Part shown: piece after piece, positions 1-8,940 of the stretch
How positions within the stretch are numbered: position 1 is the first letter of the stretch
Layout of the letters: each line of letters opens with the position of its first letter
NCBI RefSeq assembly: GCF_900177765.1
Contig: NZ_FXWI01000005.1
Coordinates: 62,001 to 126,000, forward strand
Reading direction: 5' to 3'
From: Agreia sp. VKM Ac-1783
GTDB taxonomy: Bacteria > Actinomycetota > Actinomycetes > Actinomycetales > Microbacteriaceae
DNA: 64,000 nucleotides
Made by a program: the position numbers and the translations under genes
Notes under the pieces: generated by a model
Database searches by the model: none
What the model was told of the DNA's origin: nothing
Seen by the model: only the letters and a program-made list of their open reading frames with translations

Positions 1-891
1 GACCATTGCTCCGTTGACGTTGAGCGTCTCGCCCGACACGTAGCTCGACTCGGGGGAGGCGAGGAACACGAAGGCGGGTGCGAGTTCGGCCGGCTGGCCG
101 GCGCGCTGGTAAGTGCTCTCGTCGTCGAAGGCCGTCATCTGCTCGTCGGAGACGCCCTGCGACACCTGCAGTGCTGTCCACACCGGGCCCGGCGCCACGA
201 CGTTGACTCGGATGCCGCGCGGCGCCAGCTGCTGAGCCAGACCCTTCGAGAGGTTGTTGATCGCGGCCTTCGTCGAGGCGTAGTCGAGTCGATCGGGCGC
301 AGGCTTGTAGGCCTCGAGCGACGCGGTGTTGATGATGGTCGCGCCCTCGGGCAGGTGGGGGAGGGCGGCTTTGCTGAGCCAGAAGTTGGCGAAAACGTTG
401 GTGCGGAAGGTCTGCTCGAACTGCTCGTCGCTGAGGTCTTCGAGGCGGTCGACAGCGACCTGCTTGCCCGCGTTGTTGACGAGGATGTCGAGTCCGCCGA
501 GCACGCTCACGGCCTCGGCGACGATGGCGCGGCAGGTGGCCGCCTCGGTGATGTCGGCCGCGATGGAGTGGCCCTTCCTGCCCGCCTCGTCGATCAGGCC
601 CACGATGCGGTCGGCATCCTGCTGCTCTGCGGGCAGGTGCACGATGACCACGTCGGCGCCCTCGCGAGCGAAAGCGATCGCCACGGCGCCGCCGATGCCC
701 GAGTCGCCTCCGGTGATGAGCGCCTTGCGGCCCGTGAGCCTGCCGGTGCCGCGGTAGGTCTTCTCGCCGAGATCGGGAACCGGAGTCATCTTCGCCTGCA
801 CTCCGGGTTCAGGCTGGTGCTGAACGGGAGGCTCGACCCGATCGTAGAGGGTGACCGGGTTGCCAAACGTGTACTGATCGCGTGCAGTCAT
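1..891 (-). CDS. SDR family oxidoreductase, truncated by window edge
   Basis: Short-chain dehydrogenase/reductase of the long, N-terminally extended type (YhdF/YhxC-like general stress oxidoreductases); probably NAD(P)-dependent reduction of a carbonyl or sugar-like substrate in the cytoplasm. The frame is open from ATG at 891 to position 1, giving 297 residues without a stop. A ~50-residue N-terminal extension precedes the cofactor motif TGGDSGIG at residues 60-67. The NNAG motif follows, then the catalytic Tyr204/Lys208 (YASTK). The last residues seen (SGETLNVNGAMV) are the usual SDR end, so only a few codons are missing. It lies downstream of the Hsp20 operon in the same direction, which fits a stress role. 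The substrate is unknown. Confidence 0.9.
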   Translation of the reverse strand, partial: MTARDQYTFGNPVTLYDRVEPPVQHQPEPGVQAKMTPVPDLGEKTYRGTGRLTGRKALITGGDSGIGGAVAIAFAREGADVVIVHLPAEQQDADRIVGLIDEAGRKGHSIAADITEAATCRAIVAEAVSVLGGLDILVNNAGKQVAVDRLEDLSDEQFEQTFRTNVFANFWLSKAALPHLPEGATIINTASLEAYKPAPDRLDYASTKAAINNLSKGLAQQLAPRGIRVNVVAPGPVWTALQVSQGVSDEQMTAFDDESTYQRAGQPAELAPAFVFLASPESSYVSGETLNVNGAMV

Positions 892-1033
892 AGGGATCAG
901 GTTAGGCGGGTGGCCCGATTGGACGAGGGCATTGCACGCCATGTGATTTCTGGTAGTGCCGGGTGGGCTTCGCGGCCGGCTCCCGACATGAGTGAAGCGG
1001 TGCCACATGATCTGGCACCGCTTCACCGGTTCG

Positions 1034-1303
1034 TCACGTCTGAGGCGGAGACCTGCTCCTGCCCGGGTGTACCCGAGGGGGTGGAGTCCAGATGCTGTAG
1101 CCGTCTTCGGATTCATCCGCGTGCGCGGACCACGCATCCGGCTCCGGCTCACGAGCGTCGACCGGGGTCAGCAACTGACGCACGATGTCGTCGAACAGGG
1201 CGCTCACGACGATGTCGTCGGCCTCCGCGAGAACTTGGTCAGACGCTGAAGCCGACGTCGTTCGCGGTTCGTCGCGAGGCTTGATCGAGGCGACGAGAAA
1301 CAT
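1034..1303 (-). CDS. small hypothetical protein downstream of Hsp20
   Basis: An 89-residue protein I do not recognise. The ATG at 1303 lies 11 bases past the hsp20 stop, so the two are probably co-transcribed. The centre is acidic (ADDIVVSALFDDIVRQLL) and could form an amphipathic helix; the C-terminus is rich in proline and arginine. There is no signal peptide or membrane segment. Position alone suggests a stress-related or Hsp20-associated role. It could be a chance frame in GC-rich DNA, and the low-complexity C-terminus weakens the case for coding. Confidence 0.45.
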   Translation of the reverse strand: MFLVASIKPRDEPRTTSASASDQVLAEADDIVVSALFDDIVRQLLTPVDAREPEPDAWSAHADESEDGYSIWTPPPRVHPGRSRSPPQT

Positions 1304-1314
1304 GGCTCACCTCG

Positions 1315-1743
1315 TCAGCTTTGCAGAGCGGCCTGCTCGCGCGGTGCGCTGGGGTGGACCTCGATCTTGCGGGGCTTCGCGCGCTCGCTCACCGGAAGCA
1401 GTAGCGAGAGAACACCGTTGTCGTAGTGCGCAGTGATGCTCGCCGAGTCGATGCCCTCTCCCACACTGAACTGCCGCACGTACGAGCCGTGCGGGCGCTC
1501 CTGGGTGAGCCACTTCACGCCGCTTCGGATGTCGGAGGTGCGTTGGGCGCGGACCGTCAGCACCTGCCCGTCGACGTCGATGTCGACGCTCTCCGGATCG
1601 ATCCCGGGGAGGTCGGCGTTGAGTACGTAGTGATCACCTTCGCGGTAGAGATCGACGGGCATGAACCGCGGGCCGGTCTGGCCGCCGTTCAGGCTGCTCG
1701 CTAAGCGGCCGAACTCGGTGAAAGGATCGAAAAACATAGCCAT
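1315..1743 (-). CDS. Hsp20/alpha-crystallin family small heat-shock protein
   Basis: Small ATP-independent chaperone that holds unfolding proteins for refolding. At 142 residues it has the usual length for the family. A short N-terminal arm (MAMFFDPFTEFGRL) is followed by the alpha-crystallin domain at about residues 27-120, with the family hallmarks PVDLYREGDHYVLNADLPGI near its start and the G-V-L motif in DNGVLSLLLPV near its end. A short basic/polar tail (KPRKIEVHPS) follows. A GGGGACTCC-rich leader with an AGGAG-like element precedes the ATG. The promoter proposed at 1819-1848 would drive this gene and probably the small gene after it. Confidence 0.95.
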   Translation of the reverse strand: MAMFFDPFTEFGRLASSLNGGQTGPRFMPVDLYREGDHYVLNADLPGIDPESVDIDVDGQVLTVRAQRTSDIRSGVKWLTQERPHGSYVRQFSVGEGIDSASITAHYDNGVLSLLLPVSERAKPRKIEVHPSAPREQAALQS

Positions 1744-1818
1744 GATGAGGAGTCCCCTTTCTGATATCGCGTGTGGAATTGTGCTGGCTAACGAGGGTTT
1801 TGACCTTCGGACGGCAAC

Positions 1819-1848
1819 ATATTAACTCCACTCGAGAGCCCGATTCAA
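1819..1848 (-). promoter_or_regulatory. probable hsp20 promoter
   Basis: On the minus strand TTGAAT (1848-1843) and TAATAT (1824-1819) are spaced by 18 bp, about 75 bases upstream of the hsp20 ATG. This is close to the sigma-70-type consensus and stands out in GC-rich DNA. The -35 box is part of CTTGAAT, which resembles one half of the actinobacterial HspR inverted repeat (CTTGAGT-N7-ACTCAAG), but the second half is not convincing. Confidence 0.5.
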
Positions 1849-1879
1849 GACCCTTTTTTGCATAATTCTGAGCGCAATG

Positions 1880-1953
1880 CTTCAACTCAGGAAAAGCCGT
1901 ATAGCGGCGTGCGAAACCGCCTATTTGGGGCGGTTTTTCCTGAATTGGAACGG
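1880..1953. repeat. 75-bp palindromic intergenic repeat, copy A
   Basis: First of eight copies of an interspersed element in this window. Its ends CAGGAAAAGCCG and CGGTTTTTCCTG can pair over 12 bp (one G-T), around a ~35-nt centre containing GCGTGCGAAACCGCC. It lies between the end of the ten-gene minus-strand operon's last gene and the hsp20 promoter, where it could also act as a transcriptional barrier. Confidence 0.8.
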
Positions 1954-1967
1954 AGCCGGTGGACCGG

Positions 1968-3323
1968 TCAGCGGGCCGAGCACCAGTTGGGGTCGCGGCC
2001 GTCGACCGTGCCGAGAGTCGTGCCGTTCGAGAGATCGACGTAGGTGATCTGCTCGGCACTCGTCGTGACCGCGGCGTAGAGACCGTTGGGTGCGACGCAG
2101 ACGCCCGTGATGGATTGGCCGGCGGGCTCGAGGGAGTCGAGGGAGTACAGAATCTTGCTGTCGGCGGCTTCGAGCCTGGCCACGGCCGTATCGGGGCCAC
2201 TGCCCGAGTCTTGGATATCGAGGGTGGTGCCCGCGGCATCCACGATCGCGGAGTCGGCGGCGTCGGGGTCGCCGGCGACAGAAGGGAACGAGCTGCTGGG
2301 ATGGTCCGCCTGACCGAAATCCGTCGCCGTGCGTGTGCCGCCCGTCGCCGTGATCAACGTCTTGGTCGTGGGAACGAAACCGACCAGTGAGTCCGCGCTC
2401 CCGATCGGCACCGGTCCAGACGTGCCATCGCGTTCGCCGAGAGTGTCGACCAGCAGCAGGTCCGAGCCCTCTGTCTGCGCGACCAACGAGGTGGTGCCGG
2501 GGATGAGCGTCCAATCTTTGGCCGTCAGTACCTCGAAATCGGTGCCCGTGATGGGTATCGAGTAGTCGTTGCCCCGCGTGATGTCGTAGACGTAGAGCTG
2601 GTCGGGCTGCGCCTCGTAGTGCGGGGACGGCTGTGGCGTGAACGTGTAGCCGAAGAGCTTGCTCGTCGGGTCGGCCTTGAGGCTTGTGATGGTGCCGGAG
2701 CCCGCGAGGTTCACGACGATGGGCGCACCGCCCGTGAGCGGCACGATGGTGAGAGCGTCGGTTCCATCGTCGTTCACGGTGTCGACGACCAGGGTGTCGC
2801 CGAGCGCCACGAACTGCCGGATGCGCGCGGCTTGGTAGACCGGTTTCGGTGTGCCCCCGCCGATGGGTGCGGCCAGAACAGCGTCGCTGAACTGTTCTCC
2901 GTCTTTTGACGGTGACAGGAAGTAGGTCGTCGGATTCGCCGTGGTGAAGGAGTAACCGAGGGTCGACGCGCCTCCACCCGCGACGCTGCGAACCTCGGGC
3001 ACAGAGACGGTGTAGCGGGTGTTGTAGCTGAGGATTCCGGTGAACTGCACGTCGATGGTGTCGCCGTCGACGGTTGCGGTGGCCGCCGCTGCCGGGCTGA
3101 CCGTGAGCTTGCCCGCAGCCGAGGGGTCGAGCGGCTCGTTCGCCTGCAGAAGCAGGCGCTGGCCCGAGCGTTCGACCGCGGTGTTCACGTTGATCTGTGC
3201 GGACTGCAGCTGTGGCCCGTGCGAGAAGTTGGCGCCGACCAGAACGGCAGCCACGACCGACACGATCGTGATGCTGCCGTAGAGCAGTCGACGGAACCTG
3301 CGGGCCGCGCTATCAGTAGACAT
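1968..3323 (-). CDS. secreted or membrane-anchored Ig-like/beta-propeller protein
   Basis: A 451-residue exported protein of unknown function, last gene of the long minus-strand operon. An N-terminal basic stretch (RRFRRLLYG) and one hydrophobic segment at about residues 14-32 act as a signal anchor. Residues ~40-130 look like a bacterial Ig-like (SbsA/Big_5-type) domain (NEPLDPSAAGKLTVSP ... YNTRYTVSVPEV). The rest has repeating beta-blade-like segments rich in G, D and T, suggesting a WD40-like or lactonase-type propeller. Its start overlaps the end of the TIGR03943 gene by 11 bp, implying coupled translation. From context it may be an extracytoplasmic accessory of the neighbouring permease pair; that is inference. 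Confidence 0.7.
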   Translation of the reverse strand: MSTDSAARRFRRLLYGSITIVSVVAAVLVGANFSHGPQLQSAQINVNTAVERSGQRLLLQANEPLDPSAAGKLTVSPAAAATATVDGDTIDVQFTGILSYNTRYTVSVPEVRSVAGGGASTLGYSFTTANPTTYFLSPSKDGEQFSDAVLAAPIGGGTPKPVYQAARIRQFVALGDTLVVDTVNDDGTDALTIVPLTGGAPIVVNLAGSGTITSLKADPTSKLFGYTFTPQPSPHYEAQPDQLYVYDITRGNDYSIPITGTDFEVLTAKDWTLIPGTTSLVAQTEGSDLLLVDTLGERDGTSGPVPIGSADSLVGFVPTTKTLITATGGTRTATDFGQADHPSSSFPSVAGDPDAADSAIVDAAGTTLDIQDSGSGPDTAVARLEAADSKILYSLDSLEPAGQSITGVCVAPNGLYAAVTTSAEQITYVDLSNGTTLGTVDGRDPNWCSAR

Positions 3324-4137
3324 AGGGCTCGGCAGGTTGATCGACGGCGGTGAGGCTGTCGGGGCGGACGACGGTGGTGGCTGCGCTGAGCACGCTGGGG
3401 TTCGGCTCGAACGCGCCCGTGACCGTCACCCAGCTGTCTGTGGGGTAGCTGCTCGACCAGCCTGGCGAATAGACCGGAACCCCGACGGGCTGCGCGTCGA
3501 CCGCGCAGCAGGTCACCACGAAGCGGGCGACGTAGAAGACGTTGTCGGGATCGTCGGCGTCGGGGGTCACGAACCCCGTGAGGGTGGCGGTTCGGCCGCT
3601 CAGATCGTCGGCGCTCGCGCCCTGGCGAATGAGCGCGGCCCAGTCTTTGACCGAATACGCCGAGGTGTCGTCCGACGTTCCCGGGGGCGGTCCGGCGTTC
3701 GCGAGGGTGTTCGATGAGCCGTTGAGGCTGCGCTGTTCGACCGCCGCCGACGTGAGCGAACTCGGGGGCACGACGAGCAGGGCGACGGCCGCGGCGGCGA
3801 CGATGACGACGGCGGTGAGCGATCCGCCGAACGCGAGCAGCGGACGGCGGCGACCGGCGCCGGCGACGTCGCGGGCGTTGGGCCTGCGCCCATCCGGCCC
3901 ATTGAACCCGGCGTGCTCGTGATCGTGCTCGTCGTCTTCGCCCGGCCCCGGAATGACGAGGAGCGCACCGATCGTGAGCACGAACGCGATGCCGGCCATG
4001 ATCAGGGTGAACACGTAGTAGCGCGGGTTGATGTAGAGGCCGAGCTGGCCGGTGACGCCGAGCCAGACCGTGGCGATCGCAGCGAGCAGTGTCAGAGCCA
4101 GACCTTTCCAGCGCGTGACGAGACGACTAAAAAACAA
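3313..4137 (-). CDS. TIGR03943 (DUF1980) family putative permease subunit
   Basis: A 274-residue membrane protein that is the known partner of DUF318 permeases; in other bacteria the pair is linked with COG0523 (CobW) proteins and zinc homeostasis. Two N-terminal membrane segments (about 10-30 and 38-60) precede a charged His/Asp-rich loop (EDDEHDHEHAG) that could bind metal. A third segment at ~100-122 leads to an extracytoplasmic domain carrying the family motif VVTCCAVDAQPVGVPV with a Cys pair. The start overlaps the permease gene by 11 bp. Substrate unknown; metal-related export or uptake is the family-based guess. Confidence 0.85.
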   Translation of the reverse strand: MFFSRLVTRWKGLALTLLAAIATVWLGVTGQLGLYINPRYYVFTLIMAGIAFVLTIGALLVIPGPGEDDEHDHEHAGFNGPDGRRPNARDVAGAGRRRPLLAFGGSLTAVVIVAAAAVALLVVPPSSLTSAAVEQRSLNGSSNTLANAGPPPGTSDDTSAYSVKDWAALIRQGASADDLSGRTATLTGFVTPDADDPDNVFYVARFVVTCCAVDAQPVGVPVYSPGWSSSYPTDSWVTVTGAFEPNPSVLSAATTVVRPDSLTAVDQPAEPYVY

Positions 4138-5068
4138 GGTTCACCGCCAATCCGATGGCCGCCGCGCAGACGGCGATGAGCACGCTCACCTGCACCAGAG
4201 TGCGCACGGTGAAGGTGGTGCGCATCAGGGCGAGCATCTTGATGTCGATCATGGGTCCGAAGATGAGGAAGGCGACGATGCCGCCGGGCAGGAAGGTCGA
4301 GCCGAACGAGAGGATGAAGAACGCGTCGACGTTCGAGCAGATGGCGACGATGAAGGCGAGCGCCATGAGTGCGAGCACAGACCACAGGGGGTTGCTGCCC
4401 AGCGTGATCAGCAGGTTGCGCGACACGGCCACCTGGATGAGTCCCGCGACGCCCGCGCCCACGATCAGAGCGGGCATCATGGCGGCGGATTCGCGTCCGA
4501 AACTGATAAGAGTGCGGCGCGTTCGAGTGCCGTGCTCGGCGTGCGGATCGACGGCGCAGGCCGCCTGAAAGCCGCGCGTGAGCAGCGTCTGCGGAGCCGG
4601 GTGGGCGCTGTAGATGAAGCCGACGAGGTTCGCGATGAGCAGGCCGCCGACGATGCGGCTGATGAGGATGCCGTCGGTCCAGCCGAACGCTTGATAGGTC
4701 GTGACGATCGTGATCGGGTTGATGATCGGCGCCGCGAAGAGAAAGGCCATGGAGTCGGCGACGCTGAGGCCACTGACGATGAGCCCTCGGGTCAGGGGCA
4801 CATTGCCGCATTCGCAGACCGGCAGCAGAACGCCGAGCAGAGAGATGAGGCTGCGCCGCAGCACGGGATTTCGGGGCAGTCTCCTCAAAAGAAAGCCCGC
4901 CGGCAGCCAGATCTGCACGATGGCCGAGAGCAGTATTCCGAGGATCACGAACGGAAGCGACTCGATGATGACGCTCACCGACAGAGTCACGAAGTCCTTC
5001 GCCGGATCCGTCATCCACGACGTCCACTCGGCCGGCGCCAACAGCCTGATCGCCACGAGAAGCAGCAC
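4127..5068 (-). CDS. DUF318/ArsP-type permease
   Basis: Polytopic membrane protein of the DUF318 (YraQ/ArsP) family, at least 313 residues with eight or so hydrophobic segments. The family motif with a Cys pair is visible (LLPVCECGNVPLTRGLI). ArsP members export organoarsenicals; members paired with TIGR03943 proteins are tied to zinc. The GTG at 5068 sits inside the first predicted membrane helix and has no Shine-Dalgarno sequence. The frame stays open upstream to a TGA near 5190. The only well-placed start signal there is AGCGAGGAG followed six bases later by CTG at 5155, which would add 29 residues (LSTTPAAHPSLRELTR...). The true start is therefore uncertain and may be non-canonical. Confidence 0.85.
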   Translation of the reverse strand: MLLLVAIRLLAPAEWTSWMTDPAKDFVTLSVSVIIESLPFVILGILLSAIVQIWLPAGFLLRRLPRNPVLRRSLISLLGVLLPVCECGNVPLTRGLIVSGLSVADSMAFLFAAPIINPITIVTTYQAFGWTDGILISRIVGGLLIANLVGFIYSAHPAPQTLLTRGFQAACAVDPHAEHGTRTRRTLISFGRESAAMMPALIVGAGVAGLIQVAVSRNLLITLGSNPLWSVLALMALAFIVAICSNVDAFFILSFGSTFLPGGIVAFLIFGPMIDIKMLALMRTTFTVRTLVQVSVLIAVCAAAIGLAVNLVF

Positions 5069-5238
5069 CGCGGCGATGCCGATCGTGGGCGTCCAGCGCC
5101 ACTCCGACCGGGTCAGTTCGCGCAGTGAGGGGTGCGCCGCGGGTGTCGTGCTCAGCGTTCGCTCCTCGCTCTGTCGACCGTCGTTCCGGCTACCCCATCA
5201 TGGTGCGCTCATGCCGTGCGGTAGCTGGGCGTGACTGC

Positions 5239-6231
5239 TCACACGCTGACGCTGGGTCCGATCGCCCTGTCGCGTTGCTTCTCCTGTCTGCGCAGCAGGT
5301 GGGTCAGAGCCGTGAGATGAGGGAATTCGATGAGCATGCCCAGGATGATCGCCGCGTAGACGACGGGCTGATCAGGCAGGGCGACGGTCGTGACGGCGAG
5401 CATCAGCGGCGCGTTACGAGCGGAGGTCGTCATGGTCAGCAGCGCCTTGGACGGATATCCGAGATGGAACAGGCGCGCGACTCCCTCGCCGATCACGAAG
5501 ACGACGACGAAGAAGAGGAAGACGACCAGCAGCACCCGCGCGAACGAAGCCGGGTCGGCAAGGATCGTTCCGACGTTGCCGGCGAACAACCCGAGGATCA
5601 CCACGGCGATCACGAGGGGAACCAGCCTGTCGGCCGCCTCGACGATGCGCTCCCGCAACGACGAGTCGAGGAACAGACGCATCAGCAGCCGCGCTCCCAG
5701 CGCGAGTCCTGCCGGCACGGCGAACCACGTGACGAGCGTCGGCGCGATCTCGACAGGCGAGCTCCCCACCTGCTGGCCGCCGAAGAGGCCGAGCCAGACG
5801 GGATAGAGCACCAGCTGCAGCGTCATCTGAATCGGGATGAGCGCCGCCCCCGTCGTCGTGTCGCCGCCGGCCATCCGGGTGAAGCCGAGGAACCAGTCGG
5901 TGCAGGGGAACAGGCAGTAGATCAGCACTCCCAGTCGCAGCGCCTGCTCGGGCAGCAGGAGCGAGGTCAGACAGAACGCGACCAGCGGAACCAGGGCGAA
6001 GTTGAAGGCCAGTGCGAGCAGCACCGTTCGAGGCGCACGCTTCAGCGCGGCGAGGCCGTCGAGCCGCAGCGTGAACACGAGCAGCCCGACCAGCACCATG
6101 ATCGACGGATCCACCATCGATGCGACAGCGGTGCCCGCCGCGGGAGCGAGTGCGCCCGTGAGGCTGCCGATGAGGATGGCGGCGACGAAGAGCGCGGTCA
6201 CCGCCCAGGGGCGAGGTGTTGCGGTCAGCAC
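5239..6231 (-). CDS. ACR3-like transporter (bile acid:sodium symporter/arsenite efflux superfamily)
   Basis: A 330-residue, ten-segment membrane protein resembling ACR3 arsenite exporters. The key motif CLFPCTDWFLGFTRMAGGDT (near residues 100-120) matches the ACR3 helix-4 PCT motif with its essential cysteine, and IPIQMTLQLVLYP resembles a later ACR3 motif. The GTG at 6231 (another at 6237) overlaps the stop of the upstream flavoprotein, indicating translational coupling. No arsR or arsC is nearby. The surrounding genes point to metal-chelate handling, so the natural substrate may be an organic metallophore or metalloid species rather than arsenite. That functional shift is inference. Confidence 0.8.
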   Translation of the reverse strand: MLTATPRPWAVTALFVAAILIGSLTGALAPAAGTAVASMVDPSIMVLVGLLVFTLRLDGLAALKRAPRTVLLALAFNFALVPLVAFCLTSLLLPEQALRLGVLIYCLFPCTDWFLGFTRMAGGDTTTGAALIPIQMTLQLVLYPVWLGLFGGQQVGSSPVEIAPTLVTWFAVPAGLALGARLLMRLFLDSSLRERIVEAADRLVPLVIAVVILGLFAGNVGTILADPASFARVLLVVFLFFVVVFVIGEGVARLFHLGYPSKALLTMTTSARNAPLMLAVTTVALPDQPVVYAAIILGMLIEFPHLTALTHLLRRQEKQRDRAIGPSVSV

Positions 6232-7361
6232 GCGCACTCCACTCCACAGCACGACAGGTCGTCGGTGAGCATGCCCGCGGTGCGCCATTCTTCGAGGCCG
6301 CTGCAGTCCTTGCCCTGCGCTTCGCCGATCACACGAGCGACGTGGGCGAAGCGCTGTCTGAACTTGTAGATGAAGCAGAACTTGAGCGCGCCGTGCCGCA
6401 TTGCCGGACCGGACAGGAAGAGTCCGGGGGTGATGGTGGACTGGTCGTCGTCGTCGAGTTCGGGCCACCCGTCGCGGCGCAGCGTGAACAGCTCGGACAC
6501 CGGGCCCAGACCCGGGCCGAAGCCGGTAGCGGCGATCGGTCGAGAGTCGGCCCGGATGCGCGTGCCGTTGTCGAGGCTCACGACCCATTCGGCGCCGTCG
6601 CGTTTGATGCTGCTCGCGTGAGCGGCGGTCAGCGTCAGCCGGCCGGTCGCTGTGGCGCCGTCGAGTCGCATCCGTGAACGCGGAGCGAGGCGGAACGACG
6701 GATCGGAGCCCGAGCCGGCATCCCAGGGGCTCCCGGCATCCACGACCGTGACCTGCGCGCCGTGCTCGATGTGATGGCAGGCGATGTCGATGCCTGATTC
6801 GTAGCCGCCGATCACGATCACCCGGCCCGAGCGCGGCTCCCAGGCCTCGGGGGTGGCGGAGTGATCGGAGAGGCCGGCTCCGGCAAGACGCACGTCGGGG
6901 CGATCGGAGAACTCGCCGCCGGCCCACACGACGGTGCGCGCAGACACCGGTCCGCGCGAGGTCGCCACCGTGAACCCGTCGCCGACAGCCTCCACCGCGG
7001 TCACCTCGGTATCCGACAGCACCGGCACCTCAAAGTGCTTCACCACGCTGCGCAGATACTTCGCGTACTGCGGCCCGGTGAGGTAGTCGGCGCCCAGGCT
7101 GAAGGCGGGCGACGTGCGCGGGTGCACCGCGTTGAGGTCGGTCGCGCCGAACCCGTTGCCCGTGAACGAGGGAGTGAGAAAGGTCTGCTTCGTTGGCCAG
7201 TTCAGAAACGTCTGACCGATCTGACCGCGATCGACCACGCCGATCAGGAGGTCGTCGACCGCCGAGAGGGCAAGCGCCGTGCCGATTCCGGCCGGGCCGG
7301 CGCCGATGACGAGCGCGTCGAGGGCCTTGGCTGTGGGAGCCATGTCGCGTCGGGAGCTCAT
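6225..7361 (-). CDS. NAD(P)/FAD-dependent oxidoreductase with cysteine-rich tail
   Basis: A 378-residue flavoprotein of the flavin-monooxygenase/CzcO/Pyr_redox_3 type. The FAD motif GAGPAG is at residues 20-25, and a second dinucleotide site appears as VIVIGGYESGIDIA. The C-terminus is unusual: it ends CCGVECAC, with Cys371, 372, 376 and 378, a likely metal or metalloid ligand or redox relay. The ATG at 7361 overlaps the methyltransferase stop (ATGA). It resembles the flavoproteins found next to ACR3-like carriers in some actinobacteria (ArsO-like); activity on a metallophore or metalloid is inference. Confidence 0.85.
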   Translation of the reverse strand: MSSRRDMAPTAKALDALVIGAGPAGIGTALALSAVDDLLIGVVDRGQIGQTFLNWPTKQTFLTPSFTGNGFGATDLNAVHPRTSPAFSLGADYLTGPQYAKYLRSVVKHFEVPVLSDTEVTAVEAVGDGFTVATSRGPVSARTVVWAGGEFSDRPDVRLAGAGLSDHSATPEAWEPRSGRVIVIGGYESGIDIACHHIEHGAQVTVVDAGSPWDAGSGSDPSFRLAPRSRMRLDGATATGRLTLTAAHASSIKRDGAEWVVSLDNGTRIRADSRPIAATGFGPGLGPVSELFTLRRDGWPELDDDDQSTITPGLFLSGPAMRHGALKFCFIYKFRQRFAHVARVIGEAQGKDCSGLEEWRTAGMLTDDLSCCGVECAC

Positions 7362-8145
7362 TGCGCGAGGACCCCGTAGACCACGTGATCGTCGAGGTAC
7401 TGCCAGACCGTTCCCGTCTCGGCGAATCCGGCGCTGGCGAGGCTCTCGAGGTGGAAGCCGAGCGTGACCTTCGGCGGCGCCTCGTGCAACTCTGCTCCCC
7501 AGACCTCCGACCGCCGCGCCAGGGCCTCTGCGTAGCGGGGCTCGTCGGCGACGGCCTGCCACCACTCATCCCAGGTGTCGGTGTCGCCGGCGAACGTCGT
7601 CTGCTGCATCGCCGCGTCGTCGGCGAGGGCGACGCGAGCCAGCGTGCTCTCGTGCCGGGCGCTGTACGACAGGTGGTCGCCGTTCAGCACGATGCCGCCC
7701 GGGCGCATCAGATCGGGCAGAGCCCGGTAGACATCGGCGAGGGTTCCGGGCTGCAGCCAGTGCAGCGCGGTCGACGAGACCACGGCGTCGAACGGCGCGG
7801 CCGCGATGGCCGGATGCGTCGCCCAGTGTGGGTGCGCGAGGTCGACTTCGGCGGTCTGCAGGCGAGCATCGCCGGCGGCCAGGTCGGCGGCGATGGCCAG
7901 AAGTGCCGGATCTTTGTCGGTGACGACCGCGCGACCGTTCGGAACGTGGCCGAGAACGTGCAGAGCCAACGAGCCCGTGCCCCCGGCGAGGTCGAGGATG
8001 CGCGGCTCGGCGACGTCGGAGCACACAGCGGCGACGACGCGGGCGATGGTGTCGAAGCGCTCGGCGCGGTGTCGGATGTAGCCGGTCTGCTGGGCGTCCC
8101 AGCGGGCCGCGAGGGAGCGTGCGGTGTCGAGGGTGGCGAGGTCTG

Positions 8146-8149
<4 letters not shown>
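7358..8149 (-). CDS. class I SAM-dependent methyltransferase
   Basis: A 263-residue Rossmann methyltransferase. Motif I is DLAGGTG at residues 53-59; an acidic residue ending strand 2 (VVTDKDP) and motif IV (FDAVVSSTALHW) follow. It carries a single cysteine (Cys43), so it lacks the cysteine set used by ArsM arsenite methyltransferases. The start overlaps the ABC ATPase stop as ATGA, and its own stop overlaps the next start. It probably methylates a small molecule made or imported by this operon. The acceptor is unknown. Confidence 0.85.

Positions 8150-8936
<787 letters not shown>

Positions 8937-8940
<4 letters not shown>

Noticed and set aside
1829-1849. HspR (HAIR) operator before hsp20
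   Set aside because: One half-site (CTTGAAT) fits, the second does not at the required spacing.
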